A program made the position numbers and the translations under genes. A stretch of DNA of 64,000 bases from Flavobacterium panacagri. Lineage in GTDB: Bacteria; Bacteroidota; Bacteroidia; Flavobacteriales; Flavobacteriaceae. The DNA lies in the NCBI RefSeq assembly GCF_030378165.1, contig NZ_CP119766.1, forward strand, positions 3,286,001 to 3,350,000, written 5' to 3'. Positions 1 to 8,497 of the stretch are shown one piece after another; within the stretch, counting starts at the first letter, position 1; each line of letters starts with the position of its first letter. The notes beneath the pieces were generated by a model. That model made no database searches, was not told where the DNA came from, and worked only from the letters and a program-made list of their open reading frames with translations.

Positions 1-77
1 ACAGAAAGAATTAAGTATAATATAAAGCTAAGTTTAATCATTAATTTTCTCAGATGCCACATAAGTTTTGGGTTAAG

Positions 78-1178
78 TTAATTAGTGAGTTCAAATTCTA
101 AAACTTCACTTTCTGTTCCGTTAATTATAATCGATAATTGATGAATTCCAGTATAAAAAACTCTTGTTGTAATTAACTTAAAAGACTGATTTCTTTCAAT
201 CTTAATCATTTGATTTGGATGATAGATTTTCTCACTGATTTTAAAGACTTTTTTTGCCAGATGCCCTTTTGCTTTTTTGTAATGAACAGCGTATTCTAAA
301 CGAACCGTTTTTGGTTCTTCGTTTTTATTGTTTAAATGAAATTGAAACTGAAGATAATCGCCAATTTTTACAGTCGGTGTTTTAATTTCGAAAGACGAAA
401 GTTCAATATTACTGCTTTCTAAACCATAATGACTCAGGATTTCTGGGTGTCCTTGTTTTAATAAAGTTCGGCATCCGTGTTTGATAATTCCATCAGTTTC
501 TTTGCTATGGCCTTTCCATTTACAAGCAATTTCTAATACTATCTGCGGATTATCTTTGGCAATATCATTTAGATTATTGGCGACACTTCTTCGGACATAT
601 TCTGATGGATCATTTTTGAGATTCTCTAAAATTAGAAGAATAGAGGATGGATCTTTCTTCAAAAACGGAATCGCCATAGCCCAAGGCAATCTCGGACGTG
701 AGCCTTCACTGGCTAAACGACGCACATGATGATTTTCGTGTAATGACCATTTGATCATTTCGTCAATCATTTGTTCTTTGTATTTTAAGATGAAAGGGCG
801 AACGGCAAATTCACAACTGATAAACTGTGTTACAGAAACAAAGGCTTTTTTGGAAGTTTCAAAATCTTCTAAACCGTACATTTCAACATAATCTGCAAAG
901 AAAATGAAGGCCAGATTACTGTCGGCAAAATTATTTTTTCTTAAGTTTTCTATGATTTTGTCAATTAAAGAAACGGCTTCAGGGAAATTTTGAGGTATAA
1001 ACTGATGAAAAACAACAGTGGTATGTTTCATTCTTTCTTTCCATTCTTTTTGGGCGAAATTTCCATCAAAAATAGCTTCAATAAATTTTTGTTTATTGAA
1101 AGCCGGATAGACTTCAGCGACAGCCTGACTAAAATTTTGGTAAAAAGAAACCGAATAAATATCTTTAATTAATCCCAT
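78..1178 (-). CDS. DNA alkylation repair protein, AlkC/AlkD-like HEAT-repeat fold
   Basis: This is a predicted DNA glycosylase of the AlkC/AlkD superfamily, which removes alkylated bases (3-methyladenine, 7-methylguanine) using a HEAT-repeat scaffold. The segment ASEGSRPRLPWA near residues 155-167 is the hallmark I recognise, followed by helical repeats (about 170-240) of the form DPSEYVRRSVANNLNDIAK. The last 110 residues look like a beta-rich appendix, which AlkC-type proteins can carry. The reading frame extends upstream to a TTG at 1202, but I chose the ATG at 1178 because the family begins close to it. It stands alone on the minus strand; upstream lies a 17-nt palindrome at 1216-1232. 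Superfamily assignment is good; AlkC versus AlkD subgroup and activity are inferred. Confidence 0.85.
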   Translation of the reverse strand: MGLIKDIYSVSFYQNFSQAVAEVYPAFNKQKFIEAIFDGNFAQKEWKERMKHTTVVFHQFIPQNFPEAVSLIDKIIENLRKNNFADSNLAFIFFADYVEMYGLEDFETSKKAFVSVTQFISCEFAVRPFILKYKEQMIDEMIKWSLHENHHVRRLASEGSRPRLPWAMAIPFLKKDPSSILLILENLKNDPSEYVRRSVANNLNDIAKDNPQIVLEIACKWKGHSKETDGIIKHGCRTLLKQGHPEILSHYGLESSNIELSSFEIKTPTVKIGDYLQFQFHLNNKNEEPKTVRLEYAVHYKKAKGHLAKKVFKISEKIYHPNQMIKIERNQSFKLITTRVFYTGIHQLSIIINGTESEVLEFELTN

Positions 1179-1215
1179 GATTTTTGTTTGAATAAACCTC
1201 AAAGATATTTAATTG

Positions 1216-1232
1216 ATCTCTTATTAAGAGAT
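1216..1232. promoter_or_regulatory. Palindrome between the alkylation-repair gene and nadC
   Basis: ATCTCTTA and TAAGAGAT are perfect inverted arms around a single T. The site lies about 40 nt upstream of the minus-strand repair gene and about 150 nt upstream of nadC. It could be an operator for the divergent pair or a small hairpin; there is no strong T-run that would make it a terminator. Function is not known. Confidence 0.3.
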
Positions 1233-1382
1233 TAAGTTTTGTTAAGAATTGTAACTTTATTTTCCTTAATATCTTAATGGTTAAAAAAGAGATGTTTAAT
1301 GTTTTAAGTAATTTTTCGGACAAAGTAAACTTTTAATTCCATAAAATAAGTTCTAATTTAGCGTATTATTAAAAACAAGAAA

Positions 1383-2240
1383 ATGATAAGTAAAGTTCAG
1401 TTTCAATCAGAGTTACAGCTTTTGATAAGCAATGCCATTAGAGAAGATGTTGGTACAGGAGATTACAGTTCACTGGCCTGTATTCCTGATACGGCTCATG
1501 GTCAGGCAAAATTATTAGTAAAAGATCAGGGAATTATTGCTGGTGTTGAACTTGCTAAAATGATATTTGAATACGTAGATCCTAAGCTGAAGGTAAAAAC
1601 GTATATCGAAGACGGAACCCATGTAGAATACGGAGAAGTAGTTTTTGAAGTTTCAGGAAGTTCACAATCTATTTTAAAAGCCGAAAGAGTGGTTTTAAAT
1701 ACGATGCAGAGAATGTCGGCAATTGCTACTAAAACGAATCAATATGCACAGCTTTTAGAAGGAACCGGAGCTAAAATTCTGGACACTCGAAAAACAACAC
1801 CCAATTTTAGAGTAGCGGAAAAATGGGCAGTAAAAATTGGTGGAGGAGAAAATCACCGTTTTGCCTTGTATGATATGGTAATGTTAAAAGACAATCATAT
1901 TGATTTTGCTGGTGGAATTACTCGTGCTATTGCTAAAACAAAAGAATACTTAAAAGCAAATAATCTTGATTTGAAGATTATTGTAGAAGCTCGTAATTTG
2001 GATGAAATTAGAGAGATTTTACAGAGCGAAGGTGTACATAGAATTTTGATTGATAACTTTAATTATGAAGATACCAAAGAGGCTGTAAAATTGATTGGTT
2101 CAAAATGCCAGACAGAATCTTCAGGGAATATCAACGAGAAAACCATTCGTGAATATGCCTTATGCGGTGTAAATTATATTTCGTCAGGAGCTTTAACTCA
2201 TTCTGTGTATAATATGGATTTGAGTCTGAAAGCTTTTTAG
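1383..2240 (+). CDS. nadC: Nicotinate-nucleotide pyrophosphorylase (carboxylating)
   Basis: Quinolinate phosphoribosyltransferase converts quinolinate and PRPP to nicotinate mononucleotide, CO2 and PPi in de novo NAD synthesis in the cytoplasm. At 285 residues it has the family length. Recognisable motifs are EDVGTGDYSS near the N terminus, ERVVLNTMQRMSAIAT, the phosphoribosyl-binding LDTRKTTPNFR around residues 139-149, KDNHI, IIVEARNLDE, ILIDNF, and ESSGNI with the C-terminal GVNYISSGALTHS barrel segment. It starts at an ATG after an A-rich stretch. nadA and nadB are not beside it. The gene may be co-transcribed with the downstream YihY gene, although a palindrome-bearing 108-nt gap lies between them. 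Confidence 0.95.
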   Translation: MISKVQFQSELQLLISNAIREDVGTGDYSSLACIPDTAHGQAKLLVKDQGIIAGVELAKMIFEYVDPKLKVKTYIEDGTHVEYGEVVFEVSGSSQSILKAERVVLNTMQRMSAIATKTNQYAQLLEGTGAKILDTRKTTPNFRVAEKWAVKIGGGENHRFALYDMVMLKDNHIDFAGGITRAIAKTKEYLKANNLDLKIIVEARNLDEIREILQSEGVHRILIDNFNYEDTKEAVKLIGSKCQTESSGNINEKTIREYALCGVNYISSGALTHSVYNMDLSLKAF

Positions 2241-2251
2241 GGAAGTTATGC

Positions 2252-2324
2252 CCCGAAGCTTCGGGATGAGTTATAAGTTATGAGTTAATTTTTGGTAATC
2301 TAAAATCTATCCCGAGGCTTCGGG
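2252..2324. repeat. Two copies of a CCCGA-type palindrome with AATCTAAA direct repeats
   Basis: A perfect 14-nt palindrome CCCGAAGCTTCGGG (2252-2265) and an imperfect copy CCCGAGGCTTCGGG (2311-2324) sit in the 108-nt gap between nadC and the YihY gene. The second copy is flanked on both sides by TAAAATCTA-type direct repeats. The layout looks like a dispersed intergenic (REP-like) repeat rather than a terminator, as no T-run follows either palindrome. Similar AATCTAAA runs occur at 3703-3716 and 9800-9834. Confidence 0.6.
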
Positions 2325-2348
2325 ACTAAAATCTAAAATCAAAAAAAT

Positions 2349-3272
2349 ATGTCGCAAGAGATAGAAGCTCGGATTGAGAAATTGCCTGTTATACGCAATC
2401 TGGCCCGACTTTTAAAAAGAATAAAATTACCTTGGTTAGAAGGTTTTTCGCTGTATGATCTGCTTGAAATGTACACTTTAGGGATTCTTGAAGGTGCATT
2501 TTCTTATCATGCCAGTGCGGTTTCTTTTAGCTTTTTTATGGCTTTATTTCCTTTTGCGCTATTTATTCTGAACTTAATTCCGTTTATTCCTATCGATAAT
2601 TTTCAGGAAGATTTTCTGCAGTTTGTCCAGCAGAGTGTTCCTCCAAATACTTACGATGCTATTAGCAAAATCATCAGCGATATCTTAAATAATAGTCACT
2701 CGGGCTTATTATCTTCGGGTTTTTTGCTTTCAATTTTTTTGATGGCCAACGGGATTAACGGAATCTTAAGCGGTTTCGAATCTTCTAAACACGTTTTTGA
2801 TAAAAGAGGTTTTTTTAGGCAATATTTAGTTGCGCTTGCCATTTCACTTGTAATGACGGTTATATTGTTTGTTACAGTGGCTACAATTGTTGTTTTTGAG
2901 GTCTTCATTCAAAAAACAATTATTCAGGATGTGTTGAGCGATCGTATTCCGCTGATTATTTTAGGACGATATTTATTCGTTATTCTGATGATTTTGATAA
3001 CATCTTCAATATTATTACGTTATGGTACAAAACAGTACAATAAAGTATCTTTTATAAGCATCGGTTCTGTTTTTACAACCATCTTGATTGTTATATCTTC
3101 GTTCTTTTTTGGGATTTGGGTTATAAAATTCTCAAAATATAACGAACTTTATGGTTCAATTGGGACATTATTAATTCTAATGTTTTATATTTGGATAAAC
3201 TGTATGATTCTGCTTTTAGGGTTCGAATTGAACGCTTCTATCAGAAAATTAAAACAAAAAAAAGAAAAATAA
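2349..3272 (+). CDS. YihY/virulence factor BrkB family membrane protein
   Basis: This 307-residue integral inner-membrane protein belongs to the YihY/BrkB family (once misnamed ribonuclease BN), whose molecular role is unsettled. The first 45 residues are cytoplasmic and basic; then come the family signature segments EGAFSYHASAVSFSFFMALFPF, a second hairpin around residues 115-140 (LLSSGFLLSIFLMANGI), and further membrane spans near 155-185, 200-220, 230-255 and 265-290, with the typical GTLLILMFYIWINCMILLLGFELNA ending. The C terminus is lysine-rich. It ends one base before the DUF2147 start, so the two are probably co-transcribed. Family assignment is firm; function unknown. Confidence 0.9.
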   Translation: MSQEIEARIEKLPVIRNLARLLKRIKLPWLEGFSLYDLLEMYTLGILEGAFSYHASAVSFSFFMALFPFALFILNLIPFIPIDNFQEDFLQFVQQSVPPNTYDAISKIISDILNNSHSGLLSSGFLLSIFLMANGINGILSGFESSKHVFDKRGFFRQYLVALAISLVMTVILFVTVATIVVFEVFIQKTIIQDVLSDRIPLIILGRYLFVILMILITSSILLRYGTKQYNKVSFISIGSVFTTILIVISSFFFGIWVIKFSKYNELYGSIGTLLILMFYIWINCMILLLGFELNASIRKLKQKKEK

Positions 3273-3273
3273 T

Positions 3274-3702
3274 ATGAAAAATTTGATGCTAACTATCGGA
3301 GTGTTCTTCTTTGCGCTGACCATGCAAAGCCAAGGTGTAATTGGAAAATGGAAAACTATTGATGATGAAACAGGAGAGGCTAAATCGGTTGTAGAAATTT
3401 ACGAAAAATCAGGAAAAATATACGGGAAGATTGTAGATATACTTCGTGAGAATCATAAAAAAGATGTTTGTGTAAAGTGTGATGGTGCTGAAAAGAACAA
3501 ACCAATTTTAGGAATGGTAATTATAAACGGACTTAAAAAAGACGGTTCAGAATATAACGGAGGAACAATTTTAGATCCAACAAGCGGTAAAAAATATAAA
3601 TGTTATATTTCATTGGAATCTGCAGATAAATTGAAACTTCGCGGTTATGTGGGAATTTCTTTGATGGGAAGAACGCAATACTGGACACGAGTAAAAAATT
3701 AA
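3274..3702 (+). CDS. DUF2147 domain secreted protein
   Basis: This is a small exported protein of 142 residues. Residues 1-19 form a signal peptide (MKNLMLTIGVFFFALTMQSQ), and the mature part is a DUF2147 domain beginning GVIGKWKTIDDETGEAKSVVEI, with KIYGKIV, a CVKCDG pair of cysteines, and the closing LRGYVGISLMGRTQYWTR that is characteristic of the family. Members are predicted small lipocalin-like beta-barrels in the periplasm or outer membrane; none is well characterised. It is tightly packed between the YihY gene (1 nt gap) and the metallo-beta-lactamase gene (13 nt gap), suggesting one transcript. Confidence 0.88.
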   Translation: MKNLMLTIGVFFFALTMQSQGVIGKWKTIDDETGEAKSVVEIYEKSGKIYGKIVDILRENHKKDVCVKCDGAEKNKPILGMVIINGLKKDGSEYNGGTILDPTSGKKYKCYISLESADKLKLRGYVGISLMGRTQYWTRVKN

Positions 3703-3715
3703 TTCTAAAATCTAA

Positions 3716-4459
3716 ATGCGAAAATTAGCTTCGATAATTTTATTCTTAGTCGCAGTTTCAAACAGCTTTGGACAATCTAAGAATTCGCCATTACAAATAA
3801 GTCATCTTAAGGGTGACTTTTATGTTTATAGAACCTTTAATGATTATAAAGGAAACAAGATTTCTGCCAATGCCTTATATCTGGTAACAGATAAAGGCGT
3901 TGTGCTTTTTGATGCACCTTGGGATAAAACACAGTTTCAGCCGTTATTGGATTCTATCAAAGCAAAACATAATAAAGATGTTATTATGCTTTTTGCAACG
4001 CATTCTCATGAAGATCGTGCAGGAGGATTTGATTTCTACAAGAAAAAAGGAATCAAAACGTATTCAATAAAACTGACCGACGATATTCTGAAAAAAAGCA
4101 AAGAGCCAAGAGCAAAATTTATAATTCCGAATGACACAACATTTACAGTTGGTCAGTATAAATTTGAAGTTTATTATCCTGGAAAAGGTCATGCTCCAGA
4201 CAATATTGTAGTTTGGTTTGATAAAGAAAAAGTGCTTTATGGAGGCTGTTTTGTAAAAAGTGCCGATGCGCAGGATTTAGGTTATTTAGGTGATTCTGAT
4301 GTAAAAGAATGGAAGAAATCGATTAGTAATGTAAAAACTAAATTTAAGAATCCAAAGTTTATTATTCCGGGTCACGATGATTGGAAGAATATAGAGTCTT
4401 TAAATCATACTGGCAAATTGGTTAATGATTATTTGGCTAATTCTTTGAAGAAAAAGTAG
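3716..4459 (+). CDS. bla: Subclass B1 metallo-beta-lactamase
   Basis: This periplasmic zinc enzyme is predicted to hydrolyse beta-lactams, probably including carbapenems, as do chromosomal B1 enzymes of flavobacteria (BlaB, IND, JOHN types). A signal peptide covers residues 1-20. The Zn1/Zn2 ligands are all present: H96, H98, D100 (THSHEDRAGG), H159 (GKGHAPDN), C178 (YGGCFVKS) and H220 (PGHDDW). K181 fits the substrate carboxylate-binding lysine three residues after the cysteine. Arg101 follows the HxHxD motif, as in BlaB/IND-like enzymes. The length of 247 residues is normal. It sits 13 nt after the DUF2147 gene with no sign of mobile DNA around it, so it looks intrinsic. Spectrum is inference. 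Confidence 0.93.
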   Translation: MRKLASIILFLVAVSNSFGQSKNSPLQISHLKGDFYVYRTFNDYKGNKISANALYLVTDKGVVLFDAPWDKTQFQPLLDSIKAKHNKDVIMLFATHSHEDRAGGFDFYKKKGIKTYSIKLTDDILKKSKEPRAKFIIPNDTTFTVGQYKFEVYYPGKGHAPDNIVVWFDKEKVLYGGCFVKSADAQDLGYLGDSDVKEWKKSISNVKTKFKNPKFIIPGHDDWKNIESLNHTGKLVNDYLANSLKKK

Positions 4460-4504
4460 TTTTCAAATATGAAAGCCTTGTATGTTTTGAGTTGAAAAAT
4501 AGTT

Positions 4505-4512
4505 TAAATTTG
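4505..4512 (+). promoter_or_regulatory. Candidate -7 element of the toxin-antitoxin operon
   Basis: TAAATTTG matches the Bacteroidota -7 consensus TAnnTTTG exactly and lies 25 nt before the antitoxin ATG. TTG triplets upstream give spacings of 15 or 24 nt, slightly off the usual 17-23, so the -33 element is uncertain. Confidence 0.45.
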
Positions 4513-4537
4513 TATTTATATTGTAAAGAGGGATAAG

Positions 4538-4774
4538 ATGACTGTCACGGATAAAAATATATTAGAGGCTTATTCAAATTTATTTGAAGGACTTAGTTTT
4601 TCAAATAAAATTGAACTTATAGAAAGACTAACAAAATCTATAAAAAGCAATAAATCAAAAGAAAATGATTTCTATAAATCTTTTGGAGCCTTTGCTTCTG
4701 AAAAATCTCCAGAAGAAATAGTTTCTGATATAAAAGCCAATAGAAACTTTAAGAATAAAGAAATTAAGTTTTAA
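4538..4774 (+). CDS. Antitoxin of a PIN-domain toxin-antitoxin pair
   Basis: A 78-residue protein that opens the two-gene unit with the PIN toxin. It has a helical N-terminal half (LSFSNKIELIERLTKSIKS) and a C-terminal tail FYKSFGAFASEKSPEEIVSD ending FKNKEIKF; this layout is typical of antitoxins paired with VapC-like PIN proteins in Bacteroidota, where the tail is expected to wrap the toxin. I see no classical DNA-binding motif such as AbrB or RHH, but the first half may serve that role. Its stop TAA overlaps the toxin ATG (TAATG), implying translational coupling. Function is inferred from context and from resemblance. Confidence 0.75.
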   Translation: MTVTDKNILEAYSNLFEGLSFSNKIELIERLTKSIKSNKSKENDFYKSFGAFASEKSPEEIVSDIKANRNFKNKEIKF

Positions 4775-5178
4775 TGGGATATTTATTAGATACAAGTATT
4801 TGTGTATTCTTTTTAAGAGGAAAACTTAATCTTGATAAAATGCTGAAACAAGTAGGTTTAGAAAATTGTTATATTTCTGAGATAACAGTTGCTGAACTTC
4901 GCTTTGGAGCTGAAAACAGTGATGATCCAATAAAGTCTAATAAAGCAGTTGATGTTTTTCTAAGAGGATTAACAATACTTCCGATTTTTGGGTCAATTAA
5001 AAGATATGCAATTGAGAAAGTCAGACTTAGAAAAATTGGAAAACCTATAAATGATGAATTTGATCTTTTGATTGGAGTAACTGCAGTTGAGAATCAATTG
5101 ATTTTGGTTACAGATAATACTAAAGATTTTAAACTTTTAGACGGAATTAAAATGGAGAATTGGTTTGAAAGAAATTAA
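4774..5178 (+). CDS. VapC-like PIN-domain ribonuclease toxin
   Basis: The 134-residue protein is a PIN-domain endoribonuclease, the toxin of a type II toxin-antitoxin module. The conserved acidic metal ligands are visible: D6 (YLLDTSIC), E41 (TVAELRFGAE), D97 (NDEFDLLIG) and D114 (LVTDNTKDF). Length and order match VapC. The start overlaps the upstream antitoxin stop. VapC toxins commonly cut initiator tRNA or the sarcin-ricin loop; which target applies here cannot be told from the sequence. The catalytic set is complete, so the toxin is probably active when free of antitoxin. Confidence 0.88.
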   Translation: MGYLLDTSICVFFLRGKLNLDKMLKQVGLENCYISEITVAELRFGAENSDDPIKSNKAVDVFLRGLTILPIFGSIKRYAIEKVRLRKIGKPINDEFDLLIGVTAVENQLILVTDNTKDFKLLDGIKMENWFERN

Positions 5179-5224
5179 ACATTATCAGTTCAAATTAATT
5201 CTTCAATCTTTTTAAAATTTCTAC

Positions 5225-7675
5225 ATGTTTTTTATCGAAGTTATTTTACCGCTTTCCTTAGCAAAAACTTTTACATATCGTGTTTCTGAGGCTGAATTCC
5301 ATTTTATAAAAAAAGGAATGCGCGTGGCAGTGCCTTTTGGTAAAAGCAAAATTTATACGGCACTTGTATTAGATGTGCATGAAAATGCGCCTACACTATA
5401 TGAAGCCAAAGAAATTCATCAGATTTTAGACGAAAAACCAATCGCAACCGAAACTCAGATAAAACACTGGCTTTGGGTGGCGAATTATTATATGTGTGGT
5501 ATTGGTGATGTGTATCGAGGTGCTTTTCCTAGCGGATTGTTGTTGGAAAGTGAAACAGTTGTTTCGCATAAACCAGATGTTTTGGTAAATGATTCTGAAC
5601 TTTCAGATGATGAATTCCTGATTTATGAAGCACTCCAGCATCAAAGCTCGCTTACAGTTCATGAAATTGCTTCTATTTTAAATAAGAAAAACATACTTCC
5701 TGTTCTGCAGAAATTAATAGCGAGAGATATTATTTTTCTGGAAGAAGAAATCAAAGAAAGCTATAAGCCTAAGTTAGTTCGATATGTGAAATTACATTCT
5801 AAATACGAATCGGATAATGGACTGGCAGAATTACTTGAAACTTTAAAAAATGCCAATAAACAAAGAGAGATTGTTTTGGCTTATTTTCAACTTAGCGCTT
5901 CAGAAAAGAAACCAATTACGGTTAAGAAATTGACTGAAGTTTCCGGATCAACTTCTACTGTTGTGAAAGCTTTAATAGAAAAGGAAATCTTTGAAGAATA
6001 TTATTTGCAACAGGATCGTGTTTCATTTAATGGAGAAAAATCAAAAAAAGAACTACAGTTAAGTGAGGCGCAAGAAAAAGCTTTTCTGGAAATTAAAGAA
6101 AGTTTAGCAGAGAAAGAAGTTTGTCTGTTGCATGGTGTTACTTCAAGTGGAAAAACAGAAATCTACATTAAATTAATTGAAGAATATTTAGAAACAGGAA
6201 AACAGGTTTTATATCTGCTTCCGGAAATTGCACTTACAACACAATTGGTTTCGAGATTACGTCTGCATTTTGGAGATAAAGTGGCTGTTTTTCATTCCAA
6301 ATACAGCAATAATGAAAGAGTTGAGGTTTGGAAACAGACACTCGAAAATTCCCCAAAGGCTCAGATTGTAATAGGAGCAAGGTCAGCTTTGTTTTTGCCT
6401 TTTAATGATTTAGGATTGTTGGTTATTGATGAAGAACACGAACAGACCTTTAAACAGACCGATCCTGCGCCAAGGTATCATGCGAGAGATGCTGCAATAG
6501 TTTTGGCTAATTTTCATAATGCCAAAGTATTATTAGGTTCTGCAACTCCAAGTATCGAAACCTATTTTAATACAAAGAGTGATAAATATGGTTTGGTTAC
6601 CCTTTCAGAACGTTATAAAAATGTCCGCCTTCCTGAAATTATTTTAGTTGATCTAAAAGACAAGTATTTTAGAAAAAGAATGACTGGTCATTTTAGTGAT
6701 GTTTTGACCGAAGAAATTGCTGAGGCTTTATCGTTGGGAGAACAGGTAATTTTGTTTCAAAACAGAAGAGGATATTCTCCTGTAATTGAATGTATGACTT
6801 GCGGACATGTACCGCATTGTCAGCAGTGCGATGTGAGTTTAACTTATCATAAAAATAAGAATCAGCTAAGATGTCATTATTGTGGTTATTCGATTGCAAA
6901 ACCAACCCATTGTCATAGCTGTTCCAGTATTGATTTGACAACTAAAGGTTTTGGAACAGAACAAATAGAACAGGAGTTGTCTTCCATTTTTCCAAAAGCA
7001 AAAATTGGAAGAATGGATCAGGATACCACTCGTGGTAAATTTGGATTTGAGAAAATTATCGATACTTTTAAAAATAGGGAAATTGATGTTTTGGTTGGAA
7101 CGCAGATGCTGGCCAAAGGCTTGGATTTTGATAATGTGAGTTTGGTTGGAATTATGAATGCAGACAATATGCTTCATCATCCGGATTTCAGAGCTTTTGA
7201 GCGCAGTTTTCAAATGATGACACAAGTTGCAGGAAGAGCAGGAAGATCTGAAAAACAAGGAAAGGTTGTGATTCAGACTTACAATCCAAATCATAATACC
7301 ATTCAGCAGGTTACCAACCATAATTATATAGGTATGTATAAGGAGCAGTTATACGATCGTCAGATCTATAAATACCCACCTTATTTCAGAATTATAAAAC
7401 TGACTTTGAAACATCGTGATTACGATAAACTTAAAGAAGGGGCAATGTGGCTGTATCAGGTTTTAAGTCAGAATTTAGGTGTTCCGGTTTTAGGCCCAGA
7501 AGAACCAGCAATAAGCAGAATCCGAAATGAGTATATCAGAACTATCTTAATTAAGATTCCGCACAATCAGCATTTGGGGAATACAAAAAAAACTATTCAG
7601 AAAATGCTGAATAGTTTTGAAGCTGTGGCTCAGTACAGAGCTATAAAAGTTGTTGTGAATGTCGATTTTTATTAG
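5225..7675 (+). CDS. priA: Primosomal protein N' (replication restart helicase PriA)
   Basis: PriA recognises stalled or repaired forks, unwinds the lagging arm and loads the replicative helicase. The 816-residue protein has the N-terminal fork-binding domain (residues 1-110, FFIEVILPLSLAKTFTYRV), the Walker A motif GVTSSGKTEIY (about 305-315), DEEHEQTFKQ (about 405) as Walker B with the aromatic-rich loop, GSATPS, and a zinc-binding insertion with eight cysteines in four CxxC pairs between roughly residues 520 and 565 (CMTCGHVPHCQQC onward), then GTEQIEQEL, GTQMLAKGLDFDNVSLV and AGRAGR helicase motifs. The ATG at 5225 is preceded by TTTCTAC. It converges on the LytTR gene with a 6-nt gap and no obvious terminator. 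Confidence 0.97.
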   Translation: MFFIEVILPLSLAKTFTYRVSEAEFHFIKKGMRVAVPFGKSKIYTALVLDVHENAPTLYEAKEIHQILDEKPIATETQIKHWLWVANYYMCGIGDVYRGAFPSGLLLESETVVSHKPDVLVNDSELSDDEFLIYEALQHQSSLTVHEIASILNKKNILPVLQKLIARDIIFLEEEIKESYKPKLVRYVKLHSKYESDNGLAELLETLKNANKQREIVLAYFQLSASEKKPITVKKLTEVSGSTSTVVKALIEKEIFEEYYLQQDRVSFNGEKSKKELQLSEAQEKAFLEIKESLAEKEVCLLHGVTSSGKTEIYIKLIEEYLETGKQVLYLLPEIALTTQLVSRLRLHFGDKVAVFHSKYSNNERVEVWKQTLENSPKAQIVIGARSALFLPFNDLGLLVIDEEHEQTFKQTDPAPRYHARDAAIVLANFHNAKVLLGSATPSIETYFNTKSDKYGLVTLSERYKNVRLPEIILVDLKDKYFRKRMTGHFSDVLTEEIAEALSLGEQVILFQNRRGYSPVIECMTCGHVPHCQQCDVSLTYHKNKNQLRCHYCGYSIAKPTHCHSCSSIDLTTKGFGTEQIEQELSSIFPKAKIGRMDQDTTRGKFGFEKIIDTFKNREIDVLVGTQMLAKGLDFDNVSLVGIMNADNMLHHPDFRAFERSFQMMTQVAGRAGRSEKQGKVVIQTYNPNHNTIQQVTNHNYIGMYKEQLYDRQIYKYPPYFRIIKLTLKHRDYDKLKEGAMWLYQVLSQNLGVPVLGPEEPAISRIRNEYIRTILIKIPHNQHLGNTKKTIQKMLNSFEAVAQYRAIKVVVNVDFY

Positions 7676-7681
7676 TCGTAA

Positions 7682-8380
7682 TTAAGAAGGAGTAGAAAGT
7701 GCTTTTACTAAGTCTTCTTTTTTGTTACGGCTTAAAGGTATTTTTGTAATGCCAATTTCGGCGAATTTGCTATTAAAACGCTCTACCTTATCTATATTAA
7801 TAATGTATGATTTGTGAACACGAATGAATTTGTCTTTTGATAAATCGTTTTCAAAAGATTTCATTGTAGAAAGAACCAGGTTGCTGTCATCTTCTGTTAC
7901 TACTCTCACATAATCACCAAAAGCCTCAATCCATTTTATTTTTGAAGTGAAGATTTTAAGCTTTTTTAAATTACTTTTGATGAAGATATGTTCGCCTTCT
8001 TCTTCTTTGACATCTTTTTTAAGTAAGTGCATGTCAATTGCTCTTTTAACCGAAGCATTAAAACGGTCAACAGCAATTGGCTTCTGGAGGTAATCAGTAG
8101 CATCGTAATCAAAAGCTTTTAAAGCGTATTCTGCTTTAGAAGTAATAAATATAATTTGTGGTTTTGATTTTAATCCATCAAGGAAATCAAAACCATTGAT
8201 AACAGGCATTTCTATATCAAGGAAAATTAGGTCAATATTATTCAGGGAGATACAACTTTTTGCTTCAATTGCATTCGAAAAGTCACCAATTAAATGCAAG
8301 CCTGGGTGATTATTAACCAATTTGGCAATAATTGTCCTCTGTATAGAACTATCATCTACAACAACACAATTTAGTTTCAT
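7682..8380 (-). CDS. LytTR-family response regulator
   Basis: A 232-residue cytoplasmic transcription regulator. The receiver domain (residues 1-120) has the acidic pair D9/D10, phosphoacceptor D55 (LIFLDIEMP), T/S at FITSKAEYALKAFDYDA and K of YLQKPI. A LytTR DNA-binding domain occupies about residues 130-228 (FIKSNLKKLKIFTSKIKWIEAFGDYVRV, FIRVHKSYIINIDKVERF). LytTR regulators usually pair with a LytS/YehU-like histidine kinase, but none adjoins it here, so it is an orphan in this window. It is divergent from rpsF over a 178-nt gap; its target genes cannot be deduced. Confidence 0.92.
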   Translation of the reverse strand: MKLNCVVVDDSSIQRTIIAKLVNNHPGLHLIGDFSNAIEAKSCISLNNIDLIFLDIEMPVINGFDFLDGLKSKPQIIFITSKAEYALKAFDYDATDYLQKPIAVDRFNASVKRAIDMHLLKKDVKEEEGEHIFIKSNLKKLKIFTSKIKWIEAFGDYVRVVTEDDSNLVLSTMKSFENDLSKDKFIRVHKSYIINIDKVERFNSKFAEIGITKIPLSRNKKEDLVKALSTPS

Positions 8381-8497
8381 AACATGTCAATTTAAAATAA
8401 ATTCAGGATAGCAGTAGTAAATGTATTGTTTTTTTTGGAAAAAAAACTAAAATGAACGCATATTTTTTGCATTATGACGAATAAAGGAAAAAAAGTG

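Noticed and set aside
1..77. Possible end of a gene at the window start
   Set aside because: The 77 nt hold no convincing reading frame or terminator.
1179..1202. TTG start of the alkylation-repair gene
   Set aside because: The ATG at 1178 (MGLIKDIYS) is closer to the family start and better placed.
6866..7321. 151-codon minus-strand open frame over priA
   Set aside because: It is antisense to helicase motifs that are plainly coding on the other strand.
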